Source of the DNA: JAIBAI01 sp044238875
GTDB taxonomy: Bacteria > Bacteroidota > Bacteroidia > M30B66
Length of the DNA: 14,412 nt
Assembly: GCA_044238875.1 (NCBI GenBank)
Contig: JBIICM010000052.1
Span: 1-14,412, forward strand
Direction of reading: 5' to 3'
Positions within the stretch are counted from its first letter, which is position 1. Every line of letters begins with the position of its first letter. The position numbers and the translations under genes were made by a program. The notes beneath the pieces are model-generated. The model saw only the letters and a program-made list of their open reading frames with translations. It ran no database searches and was not told where the DNA came from. Below, one piece after another: positions 1 through 7,070 of this stretch.

Positions 1-35
1 CTGGCTGCCGCGAGCTTTCCATCAAGCAGATTCAT
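1..35 (-). CDS. folD: FolD, N-terminal fragment (methylenetetrahydrofolate dehydrogenase/cyclohydrolase)
   Basis: Only the first 11 codons lie in the window; the gene runs off the left edge. Read on the minus strand from the ATG at 35-33 it gives MNLLDGKLAAA, which matches the usual FolD opening (M-x-L-[LI]-D-G-K). FolD is a cytosolic bifunctional enzyme that interconverts 5,10-methylene- and 10-formyl-tetrahydrofolate for purine and formyl-Met synthesis. It begins 10 bases after the ffh stop codon on the same strand, and ffh followed by folD is a gene order I know from Bacteroidota. The call rests on a very short peptide plus context, so the family could be wrong, but a start codon placed this tightly behind ffh makes a co-transcribed gene likely. 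Confidence 0.65.
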   Translation of the reverse strand, partial: MNLLDGKLAAA

Positions 36-45
36 CCGCAAAAGT

Positions 46-1380
46 TTAGCGTTTCATGGCCTGCATCCCCCGCATTAGGTTGGCCATTTTACTACGGTCG
101 TTCATCATACGCATCATCTTGCGCGTTTCTTCAAACTGTTTGAGCAGTTTGTTAACCTCAGTAATATCATTTCCACTACCGAGGGCGATGCGTTTGCGCC
201 TGCTTCCGTTAAGAATTGAAGGGTCTTCCTTTTCCTCGGGGGTCATACTTTGTATGATGGCTTCAATGTTCTTAAATGAATCATCACTGATATCAACATC
301 TTTCATCATTTTACCCATACCGGGTATCATACCCACCAAGTCTTTCAGATTACCCATTTTTTTAATCTGCTGAATCTGGTCGTAAAAGTCATTAAAGCTG
401 AAGGTGTTTTTAGCAATTTTCTTCTGAAGCCGACGGGCCTGTTCCTCATCAAAGTTTTCCTGCGCGCGCTCGACAAGTGAAACCACGTCGCCCATCCCGA
501 GGATCCGGTCAGCCATCCGCTCCGGATAAAAGATATCCAGCGCCTCCATTTTTTCTCCGGTTCCCACAAACTTTATGGGCTTATTCACCACACTGCGTAT
601 TGTGAGGGCGGCCCCACCGCGGGTATCTCCATCCAATTTAGTCAGCACCACCCCGTCATAATCAATGCGCTCGTTAAAGGCTTTGGCTGTATTTACGGCA
701 TCCTGACCGGTCATTGCATCCACCACAAAGAGGGTTTCCTGTGGCTGAACAGCCTGCTTAACGCGGGCTATCTCGCTCATCATTTGCTCGTCAATGGCAA
801 GGCGCCCCGCAGTATCGATGATAATTACATTTTTCCCTGATTGTTTTCCATGCTGGATGGCACGTCGGGCAATATCAACCGGATCTTTACTTTCAAGGTC
901 GGCGAACACTTCCACCCCGGTTTGCTGTCCGAGCACCGTCAACTGATTTATCGCTGCGGGCCTGTAAACATCGCCGGCCACCAACAATACCTGTCTGCCC
1001 TTTTTATTTTTAAGGTAATTGGCCAGCTTACCGCTGAAGGTGGTCTTACCGGAACCTTGTAAACCGGCTATCAGAATTATTGTTGGTTTGCCCGACAGGT
1101 CAATATCTGTTTTCTGACCTCCCATCAGCCCGGTTAGCTCATCATGGGTTATCTTTACAAGCAGCTGACCGGGAGAAATGGCCGTCAACACATCGGCTCC
1201 GAGCGCTTTTTCCTTTACCTGATCGGTGAAGTCTTTGGCAATCTTATAATTCACATCTGCATCGAGCAGTGCCTTCCGAACTTCTTTGAGCGTTTCAGCT
1301 ACGTTGATTTCAGTAATTCTGCCCTGCCCTTTCAGCAGCTTGAATGCCTTATCAAATTTTTCACTTAGATTTTCGAACAT
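46..1380 (-). CDS. ffh: Signal recognition particle GTPase Ffh (SRP54)
   Basis: 444-residue Ffh, the usual length. It binds signal sequences of nascent inner-membrane and some secreted proteins, together with SRP RNA, and delivers ribosomes to the receptor FtsY. Domains in order: N-terminal helical bundle (about 1-90); G domain with P-loop GLQGSGKTT (106-114), DTAGR (189-193), TKLD (247-250) and GTGE (273-276); methionine-rich M domain (about 310-444) with MIPGMGKMM (351-359), the RNA-binding stretch RRKRIALGSG (394-403) and Met pairs to the C-terminus. All GTPase motifs are intact. The ATG start at 1380 opens with MFENLSEKFDKAF, typical of the family, and follows an A-rich stretch. The gene lies downstream of the M23 gene on the same strand but 138 bases away, with its own probable promoter, and is followed by folD. 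Confidence 0.98.
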   Translation of the reverse strand: MFENLSEKFDKAFKLLKGQGRITEINVAETLKEVRKALLDADVNYKIAKDFTDQVKEKALGADVLTAISPGQLLVKITHDELTGLMGGQKTDIDLSGKPTIILIAGLQGSGKTTFSGKLANYLKNKKGRQVLLVAGDVYRPAAINQLTVLGQQTGVEVFADLESKDPVDIARRAIQHGKQSGKNVIIIDTAGRLAIDEQMMSEIARVKQAVQPQETLFVVDAMTGQDAVNTAKAFNERIDYDGVVLTKLDGDTRGGAALTIRSVVNKPIKFVGTGEKMEALDIFYPERMADRILGMGDVVSLVERAQENFDEEQARRLQKKIAKNTFSFNDFYDQIQQIKKMGNLKDLVGMIPGMGKMMKDVDISDDSFKNIEAIIQSMTPEEKEDPSILNGSRRKRIALGSGNDITEVNKLLKQFEETRKMMRMMNDRSKMANLMRGMQAMKR

Positions 1381-1400
1381 ATTTTTAGAGGAAAACGATG

Positions 1401-1408
1401 CAAAAATA
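1401..1408 (-). promoter_or_regulatory. Probable Bacteroidota -7 promoter element for ffh
   Basis: On the minus strand these bases read TATTTTTG, a full match to the Bacteroidota -7 consensus TAnnTTTG. A start site about 7 bases downstream would leave a leader of roughly 14 bases before the ffh ATG. No good TTTG -33 element lies at the expected distance (about 1428-1432), so the assignment rests on the -7 element and its position only. An 8-base match with two free positions is weak evidence in AT-rich DNA. Confidence 0.4.
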
Positions 1409-1432
1409 GGAATTTACCCGCAGCTGAAGGGT

Positions 1433-1446
1433 AACATATATATGTT
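1433..1446. repeat. 14-base perfect palindrome upstream of ffh
   Basis: AACATATATATGTT is its own reverse complement. With one unpaired base it extends to GTAA...TTTAC on the outside. It sits 25 bases upstream (in the ffh direction) of the putative -7 element, where a regulator could bind next to RNA polymerase. It could also be chance in an AT-rich spacer, or a remnant of a weak hairpin. No protein is assigned to it. Confidence 0.4.
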
Positions 1447-1518
1447 TACGAAACATCTTATATCACTACCCAAATAATCCGCTCATTGATGTGTAGAATG
1501 CGATCACAGAAATCCCTG

Positions 1519-3312
1519 CTATCGGGACGTGCGTGGCGGAATCTCAAATTCCAGTTCGAAAGTGCCTGTATTGCCTGATCCGTCAGTGGCACTGATGCGC
1601 ATGCAATAAACGCCCTGCTCAAGATGATCAGCAAAGCGGTAGGTATAAACCTTGCCTGCTTCGTTGGGCTCCAGTAAGATCCATTCGCCGTTTAGCCAGG
1701 CCTGAACATCAAAATATCCGGCGTAATTATCACTCAAACGGAAACGGGCTGTGCCTGATGCCGGCGGATATACTGGAGGCCCCACAGAAACCTTAACAGG
1801 TGATGATCTTTTACCATTTTTTCGTTTATTTTTTTTGGCTGGCTTCTTGGTTTTTTTTGTAGTCTTAACATACCTGATCTGAGGAGCAGTAGTATCAGCT
1901 ACCACCCTGAAATCTCCAAATTCAGTTGTATTTGCGGATAGCCAGGTCCCCTGCCAATATCCTCCGAGAGAAACTTCCTTTTCTCCGACGCGGCGAACGA
2001 TGATCAGTTTTTGTTTTAACGCATCACTGTAACCGGCCGGCTGCAAACGAATTAGTACAGGCTGGTTGATTGGAATATACATACTACCAAATGCCACTTC
2101 TGGCGTATATGCCCCTTTTACCGGCCGCTGAAGAAGTTGGATATTTGAAGTATCAAAGAGACATTCCTTCCAGAACTCCGCTTCAAATCCATCTATGGCA
2201 AGGCTTTGTTCCTCTCCTGAAAATACCAGACGGTGATTGGGTTTAATTTTTTGATTACCAATTTGGGTGAAGGTGGGCTCAGCTCCCTTCACCTTTATTT
2301 CCTGAATGGTTATATTACCTGCATAATCCTTCAGTTTATAAACGACTTTGTAAACTTTGCTACTATTGAAATAAAAATAACCACGGTTCAGTGAAGCCTT
2401 GTAAACACCGATCATATTATTAGACGGAACCAGGCATCGCTGAATAATTGCCCTGCTTTTTATCCGGGAAGGATAATCTACATAGCCGTTTACGCATCTT
2501 GTTTCGGCAAATGAAAAGCGGTCAAACCTTGCATGGTAAACCTTTACGCTGTCAACCTCTACCTCAATTTCATAAATACCGCTGAGGCTCTTTGCCTTTC
2601 CAATTACATCTCCCCCTTTAAATCCAAATCCGACCCAACCAGAAACAAGGGGTATTTTTGTTTTGGAAGGAAGCACTTTCTTTTTAGCCTTACGGTTAAA
2701 GGTTAAGGGCAGCTGTATCATATTTTCTGCATTGTTCACTTTACCCAGGTCCTTAAAGGGTATCAATGCAACTGCTCGTATATCAGGAGCTGTTACATCT
2801 TTCACCTTTATTCCATGTTCAAGCGGATTCAATACATTTTCAGACCGTAAATCGCGCAATTCAAAATGTAGGTGCGGGGCGGTTGAACTTCCTGTATTTC
2901 CACTGTAGGCAATCATCTGCCCTTTGCTGACCTTAAATGTACCCGGCATTAGTAAGGTGTCTTGCTCAAAACGTTTGCTGCGCATCTGAATCGCTCTGAT
3001 ATAGGCCTCAATTTCAGGTTCAAAGCAAGCGAGATGAGCGTAAACGCTGGCCATTCCGTTTTGATGTCTGATATAGATTGCTTTGCCATAACCAACAGCA
3101 GAGGTCCTGATCCTGTATATTTCACCCGACTCAACCGCGAAAACGGGCTGTTGACGCCCACCGGTTGAAAAGTCAAGTCCTGAATGAAAATGCTGCGCAC
3201 GAATTTCTCCAAAACCGGCTGTAACCACTAGCGGAATGTCAAGGGGAGGGGTCGGATCCCACTGAGCCATGCCAGAGAAAGGCAACATCAGGCAAAAAAG
3301 AAAATACCGCAT
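1519..3312 (-). CDS. Secreted M23-family (LytM-like) zinc metallopeptidase
   Basis: 597-residue periplasmic or surface endopeptidase predicted to cut peptidoglycan cross-links. The chosen ATG (3312-3310) gives MRYFLFCLMLPFSGMA, a good signal peptide with likely cleavage after A16. A GTG at 3336-3334 would add eight residues in front and is less likely. The M23 domain lies at about 30-160. Zinc and catalytic residues are all present: H43-x3-D47 (HSGLD), H93 (VYAHL) and H147-x-H149 (HLHFE), so it should be active, unlike EnvC/NlpD-type activators. The remaining 430 residues look beta-rich, with two Ig-like signatures (DYAGNITIQ, about 329-337, and DGSGNTGTFE, about 577-586). A lysine-rich insert at 483-502 sits just before the last module. 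It is divergent from the zapA-rny group, which may hint at a role near division, but that is inference. Confidence 0.9.
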   Translation of the reverse strand: MRYFLFCLMLPFSGMAQWDPTPPLDIPLVVTAGFGEIRAQHFHSGLDFSTGGRQQPVFAVESGEIYRIRTSAVGYGKAIYIRHQNGMASVYAHLACFEPEIEAYIRAIQMRSKRFEQDTLLMPGTFKVSKGQMIAYSGNTGSSTAPHLHFELRDLRSENVLNPLEHGIKVKDVTAPDIRAVALIPFKDLGKVNNAENMIQLPLTFNRKAKKKVLPSKTKIPLVSGWVGFGFKGGDVIGKAKSLSGIYEIEVEVDSVKVYHARFDRFSFAETRCVNGYVDYPSRIKSRAIIQRCLVPSNNMIGVYKASLNRGYFYFNSSKVYKVVYKLKDYAGNITIQEIKVKGAEPTFTQIGNQKIKPNHRLVFSGEEQSLAIDGFEAEFWKECLFDTSNIQLLQRPVKGAYTPEVAFGSMYIPINQPVLIRLQPAGYSDALKQKLIIVRRVGEKEVSLGGYWQGTWLSANTTEFGDFRVVADTTAPQIRYVKTTKKTKKPAKKNKRKNGKRSSPVKVSVGPPVYPPASGTARFRLSDNYAGYFDVQAWLNGEWILLEPNEAGKVYTYRFADHLEQGVYCMRISATDGSGNTGTFELEFEIPPRTSR

Positions 3313-3414
3313 TGAAACCGCAAAATAATTTAGCACAGCAAAACAACGGCAGAAAGAATAAGATATTTTTAAGGCCTGAAATCAACAAACAAATTGACCC
3401 AATACCAAAGCTGA

Positions 3415-3711
3415 ATGGCCGACCTGTTTCAAAAAACCAGCCTGCTGGAGGATAACATTAAAAAATTATTAGCTTTGCACCAAAGTCACAAAGTGAAGTT
3501 TAATTTGCTTGAGACTGAAAATAAACAACTTAAAGCAATCATTCAGGAACAGCAGGAGCATATCAGGCAGTTACAGGATGGTAAACTGGCACAAGAAATA
3601 GCAGGCAGGTTGAAAGAGAACCCTCAAGGCGGTAAAACCGTTGAATTGAAAAAGCAGATAGATCTGATGATCGCAGAGATAGATCAGTGCATAACCGCTC
3701 TAAATGCTTAA
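3415..3711 (+). CDS. Small coiled-coil protein upstream of zapA
   Basis: 98 residues, cytosolic, with no signal peptide or membrane segment. Residues about 9-60 are a heptad-rich, Gln/Lys/Glu-rich coiled coil (LLEDNIKKLLALHQ... to ...IRQLQDGK). A Gly/Pro break follows (about 69-73), then a short amphipathic C-terminal helix, KKQIDLMIAEIDQCITALNA. I recall small genes with a similar C-terminal (R/K)EID-type motif directly upstream of zapA in Bacteroidota; some are annotated as hypothetical or mislabelled as a tRNA synthetase subunit. Only nine bases separate it from zapA, so the two are surely co-transcribed. The shape resembles ZapB (a small coiled-coil partner of ZapA), but I see no sequence proof of homology. 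The function is unproven; a Z-ring accessory is the best guess. Confidence 0.85.
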   Translation: MADLFQKTSLLEDNIKKLLALHQSHKVKFNLLETENKQLKAIIQEQQEHIRQLQDGKLAQEIAGRLKENPQGGKTVELKKQIDLMIAEIDQCITALNA

Positions 3712-3720
3712 ATTGACAAG

Positions 3721-4014
3721 ATGAACGAGGTTTCTATTGAAATAAAGCTGGCCAACAGAAATTATCCGCTCAGAATAAATGAGACCGACGCGGATGCAGT
3801 TCTCAGGGCAGCAGCATTGGTAAATGTAAAACTGAATGAGTTCGAAGATAAATACCAGATTCGAGATGTTCAGGATCTTTTTGCCATGACAGCTTTACAA
3901 CTTGCGGTTCAAAACACAGGTTCACAGGAGTCACAAGTCCATCTTCAGGATCAAGTGGCCGAGAAAATAAGCCACCTTAACGGGCTGCTCGAATCAACGC
4001 TGTTAAACGCTTAG
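3721..4014 (+). CDS. zapA: Cell division protein ZapA
   Basis: 97 residues, the normal ZapA length. ZapA is a cytosolic protein that binds FtsZ and cross-links protofilaments to stabilise the Z ring. The N-terminal part has the family pattern of a short beta region (VSIEIKLANRNYPLRI, residues 4-19) followed by helices (ETDADAVLRAAALVNVKLNE). The second half is the long helix used for dimer and tetramer formation, with DLFAMTALQLA (about 52-62). The ATG at 3721 is nine bases past the stop of the coiled-coil gene, and rny follows after 51 bases. The unit (small coiled-coil gene, zapA, rny) is familiar in Bacteroidota. Confidence 0.9.
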   Translation: MNEVSIEIKLANRNYPLRINETDADAVLRAAALVNVKLNEFEDKYQIRDVQDLFAMTALQLAVQNTGSQESQVHLQDQVAEKISHLNGLLESTLLNA

Positions 4015-4025
4015 CCAGTTTATCC

Positions 4026-4063
4026 TTTTTTACGTCGTATGCGCTTGCGTTAAAAAACGTAAG
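4026..4063 (+). promoter_or_regulatory. Two mutually exclusive hairpins in the rny leader
   Basis: The 51-base zapA-rny gap can fold in two ways. Hairpin A pairs TTTTTTACG (4026-4034) with CGTTAAAAAA (4048-4057), nine pairs with one bulged base. Hairpin B pairs CTTGCGTT (4044-4051) with AACGTAAG (4056-4063), eight pairs including one G-U, around an AAAA loop. They share 4048-4057, so they cannot both form. Hairpin B ends two bases before the rny ATG and would hide the A-rich translation start region. The structures are visible by pairing alone; a regulatory role (for example RNase Y control of its own mRNA) is inference. There is no trailing T tract, so a terminator is unlikely. Confidence 0.4.
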
Positions 4064-4065
4064 AC

Positions 4066-5607
4066 ATGGAAATTCTAATCTATCTTGTTATTGCGGCAGC
4101 CGCTGGTGGCGGCGGATTCGTAATAGCCAGCACAATTCTTCGGAAGAACATCGAAAGCAAAAGCGCACAACTGCTCAAAGACGCTGAAAGTGAGGCAGAA
4201 GTGCTAAAAAAGGAAAAATTGCTGCAGGCCAAGGAGAAATTTATCCAGCTCAAGGCCGAGCATGAAAAAGCAATTCAGGCGCGCAATGCAGAGGTAAATC
4301 AGTCTGAAAACAGGATAAAACAGAAAGAGAGCAACCTGAGCCAAAAAATTGAAGAGCTCAGACGGAAGCAAGCCGAAGTTGAAAATCAGCGCGAAAACCT
4401 TAACGCTCAGCTTGAGATCGCAGGAAAGCGAAAAGCTGAAATCGATAAACTGCACCGCCGCCAGGTTGAGCAACTTGAAATTATCGCCGGTTTATCAGCC
4501 GAAGATGCAAAAAATCAACTGGTTACTGCGCTGAAGGAAGAGGCCCAAACAGAAGCGGCAGCGCATATCAAAGACATCATTGAAGAATCAAAACTTACTG
4601 CCAATAAAGAAGCCAAACGCATTGTAATACAAACCATTCAGCGTGTAGCCACTGAGCAGACGGTTGAAAACTCGGTCTCTATCTTTAACATTGAAAACGA
4701 TGAGGTTAAAGGTCGTATCATCGGAAGAGAAGGCCGCAACATCAGGGCTATTGAAGCAGCCACCGGGGTTGAAATTATTGTTGACGACACGCCTGAAGCC
4801 ATTATACTCTCCTGCTTCGACCCGGTTAGGCGTGAAACAGCCCGTCTGGCGCTGCATCAGCTGGTAACTGACGGACGGATACATCCGGCCAGGATTGAAG
4901 AAGTAGTCGCGAAAACCAAGCGCCAGATTGAAGAGGAAATCGTAGAAACCGGTAAACGTACCTGCATTGATTTGGGTATTCACGGACTTCATCCGGAGCT
5001 CATCCGTATGGTAGGCAGAATGAAATACCGCTCATCATACGGTCAGAATCTGCTTCAACACTCGCGTGAAGTGGCCAACCTCTGCGCCATCATGGCTGCT
5101 GAACTGGGCCTAAATGTTAAGTTGGCAAAACGTGCTGGACTGTTGCATGATATTGGCAAAGTGCCAGATGAAGAACCAGAATTGCCGCATGCCATTCATG
5201 GTATGAAGCTGGCCGAGAAATTCAAGGAGCGTCCGGAAGTATGCAATGCCATTGGTGCCCACCACGATGAAATTGAGATGACTGACCTGATCTCTCCGAT
5301 TGTTCAGGTATGCGATGCCATCTCCGGAGCAAGGCCGGGAGCCCGCAGGGAGGTTGTTGAATCATACATCAAGCGCCTTAAAGACATGGAGCAACTGGCC
5401 CTCTCCTACCCTGGTGTTTCAAACACTTACGCCATTCAGGCCGGCCGTGAACTGCGTGTGATTGTTGAAAGTGAAAAGGTGAATGACAAGGATGCTGAAA
5501 TGCTATCGTTTAATATCGCCCAACGCATTCAGACAGAAATGACCTATCCCGGTCAGGTTAGAATTACTGTAATCAGGGAAACCCGTTCAGTAGCTTTAGC
5601 CAAGTAA
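4066..5607 (+). CDS. rny: Ribonuclease Y
   Basis: 513-residue membrane-anchored endoribonuclease that starts decay of many mRNAs. Domains in order: N-terminal membrane anchor (about 3-25, MEILIYLVIAAAAGGGGFVIAS); long charged coiled coil (about 28-200); KH RNA-binding domain with the GRIIGREGRNIR loop (216-227); and HD domain with metal-binding H361-D362 (GLLHDIGK), H332 (QHSREVA) and HH399-400. The catalytic HD pair is intact and the length is close to the usual 510-520. The ATG start is preceded by a hairpin-forming spacer after zapA. The gene ends six bases before the flippase start, so the polysaccharide genes could be read through from this housekeeping transcript. Essentially certain by domain content. 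Confidence 0.98.
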   Translation: MEILIYLVIAAAAGGGGFVIASTILRKNIESKSAQLLKDAESEAEVLKKEKLLQAKEKFIQLKAEHEKAIQARNAEVNQSENRIKQKESNLSQKIEELRRKQAEVENQRENLNAQLEIAGKRKAEIDKLHRRQVEQLEIIAGLSAEDAKNQLVTALKEEAQTEAAAHIKDIIEESKLTANKEAKRIVIQTIQRVATEQTVENSVSIFNIENDEVKGRIIGREGRNIRAIEAATGVEIIVDDTPEAIILSCFDPVRRETARLALHQLVTDGRIHPARIEEVVAKTKRQIEEEIVETGKRTCIDLGIHGLHPELIRMVGRMKYRSSYGQNLLQHSREVANLCAIMAAELGLNVKLAKRAGLLHDIGKVPDEEPELPHAIHGMKLAEKFKERPEVCNAIGAHHDEIEMTDLISPIVQVCDAISGARPGARREVVESYIKRLKDMEQLALSYPGVSNTYAIQAGRELRVIVESEKVNDKDAEMLSFNIAQRIQTEMTYPGQVRITVIRETRSVALAK

Positions 5608-5613
5608 AGGCTT

Positions 5614-6912
5614 ATGCCGCTGCTGAACCCTAAAAAATGGCTTCAATCGCCATTTATCAGGCAAAGCTTTACGCTTTTTTGGGGTTCGCTTCTGGCGCAG
5701 CTTTTTCCACTGGCTATTACGCCCTTGCTAACCCGCTTTTTTACCCAGGCAGAGTTTGGCACATTGGCCCTCCTCACAACGCTTACCTCTCTTTTTTCAT
5801 CCGTCGCATGTGGCAGATACGAGGTGGCGGTGATGCTTCCAAAGTCTGATAAAGATGCACGGCAGCTGGTTTGGGCTTCCCTCCGGATTGCTCTGCTTAG
5901 CACTATTTTCCTATTTACACTGGTAATTATAGCGGGTACTGATTTTGCCCAGGCAATCAATAATTCGGAGGTTATACCCTACCTGATATATTTACCCTTC
6001 TTGGTAGCGGTTGCAGCGGTTGGCCAAATTTTTAATTACTGGCAATTGCGCCAGCGGTCTTTTGCAGACATATCAAAAGCAAGGGTGCTTCAGGGCGCAG
6101 GTAATGCCCTCGTAAGTCTATTCTCCGGTTTGGGAAGATTTTCAGTAAATGGGCTGATAGTTGGCTACGGTGCCGGAATTTTTGCGCAGACCACCGGCCT
6201 TTTGATTAGCGCCTGGAAATCTGTTTTCCCAAAGGGATGGAAAGACGAATACAGCACGAAAATTCAACGGTCATTACTGCATACTTATCGTGATTTTCCG
6301 CGTATCAATGCACCACACACGCTGGTTGACCTGCTTCAGATGGCAGGCGTTATCGCATTACTTACCTTTTATTTTGGTCCAGCAGTGGCAGGCATGTATG
6401 GCTTTTGTCTCCGAATTTTGCAGGCACCACTCAATTTAATTGGCGCTGCTTTGGGTCAGGTTTTTTTTAAGGAAGCCAGCGAACGCTTCAGCAATGGAAT
6501 GGAAATCAGGTCATTACTTTTAAAAACCATGAAAAGTCTGTTGTTGCTTTCAACAGTTCCCTTTGCGGTATTACTGTTTTTTTCAGCAGAGATTTTCGCG
6601 ACTTTATTTGGTGAGGAATGGCGAACTGCAGGGCAGATGGCAGCAACGTTAAGCCCGTGGCTGCTCATGCAATTTATACTGGCTCCGGTTTCTCAATTGC
6701 CCTCTATCGTCGGTAAGCAGGGTCCGGTGTTTTTCATGAGTCTGGCAGGTAACGCAATTGTAATTTCATGGATTGTTGCCGGAGGTTCTTATTTTGACGA
6801 ACTTTTTTTCATGCTGAAAGGATTATCGGTCAGCATGTTCATTTTTTATGGATTAATCATCTTATATTTCATAAAAATTTCATCGCGACCTAATCTCAAT
6901 TTCAAACCGTAG
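5614..6912 (+). CDS. Wzx-type oligosaccharide flippase (MOP superfamily)
   Basis: 432 residues with about 12 hydrophobic membrane segments spread along the chain, as expected for polysaccharide flippases of the inner membrane. It probably moves an undecaprenyl-linked oligosaccharide from the cytoplasmic to the periplasmic face. Recognisable stretches are TPLLTRFFTQAEFGTLAL (about 36-53), GRYEVAVMLPKSDKDA (67-82) and YRDFPRINAPHTLVDLLQ (225-242), which I know from Bacteroidota 'lipopolysaccharide biosynthesis protein' entries. The ATG lies six bases after the rny stop, so it is likely co-transcribed with rny. It is the first gene of the polysaccharide locus. The substrate cannot be read from the sequence. 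No gene symbol is given because wzx naming depends on the surface polymer. Confidence 0.9.
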   Translation: MPLLNPKKWLQSPFIRQSFTLFWGSLLAQLFPLAITPLLTRFFTQAEFGTLALLTTLTSLFSSVACGRYEVAVMLPKSDKDARQLVWASLRIALLSTIFLFTLVIIAGTDFAQAINNSEVIPYLIYLPFLVAVAAVGQIFNYWQLRQRSFADISKARVLQGAGNALVSLFSGLGRFSVNGLIVGYGAGIFAQTTGLLISAWKSVFPKGWKDEYSTKIQRSLLHTYRDFPRINAPHTLVDLLQMAGVIALLTFYFGPAVAGMYGFCLRILQAPLNLIGAALGQVFFKEASERFSNGMEIRSLLLKTMKSLLLLSTVPFAVLLFFSAEIFATLFGEEWRTAGQMAATLSPWLLMQFILAPVSQLPSIVGKQGPVFFMSLAGNAIVISWIVAGGSYFDELFFMLKGLSVSMFIFYGLIILYFIKISSRPNLNFKP

Positions 6913-7019
6913 GAGTTTTTAGCGTAAGAATTTCTGAATCCACGCAAACAACCATAAGGAATTTTGAAGATTTTTTCTCAAATCTGCCCCAGACAGGGTC
7001 CAATTGAAAATGGAATAAA

Positions 7020-7027
7020 TAACTTTG
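7020..7027 (+). promoter_or_regulatory. Probable -7 promoter element before the acyltransferase
   Basis: TAACTTTG is a full match to the Bacteroidota -7 consensus TAnnTTTG. It lies in the longest plus-strand spacer of the window, between flippase and acyltransferase. A start site near 7034 would give a leader of about 30-37 bases before the ATG codons at 7065 and 7071, and would make the upstream in-frame TTG at 7035 an unlikely start. A -33 TTTG at the right distance is missing (the nearest, ATTG at 7003-7006, is only 13 bases away), so confidence is modest. Confidence 0.4.
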
Positions 7028-7070
7028 GTCGCATTTGAAAAACTGCCCTGCAAATGGTCAGTGCATGTGT

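Noticed and set aside
1513..1527. TCCC...GGGA stem at the end of the M23 gene as a terminator
   Set aside because: Only four pairs, overlapping the stop codon, with no T tract on the minus strand.
3321..3342. Promoter for the M23 gene (TTATTTTG on the minus strand with TTTG upstream)
   Set aside because: The -7 match has a mismatch at a fixed base, the TTTG is only 10 bases away, and the start site would be almost on the ATG.
4015..4065. 6S RNA gene after zapA, as in Gammaproteobacteria
   Set aside because: The gap is only 51 bases, far too short for 6S RNA (about 180-200 nt), and the folds seen are two small hairpins.
4588..4992. Long open frame antisense to rny (134 codons)
   Set aside because: It lies entirely within the certain rny coding region and shows no protein-like motif; it reflects codon composition.
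6968..6985. AGATTT/AAATCT inverted repeat after the flippase as a terminator
   Set aside because: Six A/T-rich pairs with no T tract after it; too weak to call.
7035..7070. TTG start at 7035 adding a Cys-rich N-terminus (three Cys) to the acyltransferase
   Set aside because: It lies about at the predicted transcript start, uses a rare start codon, and the ATG codons at 7065 and 7071 give a normal family N-terminus.
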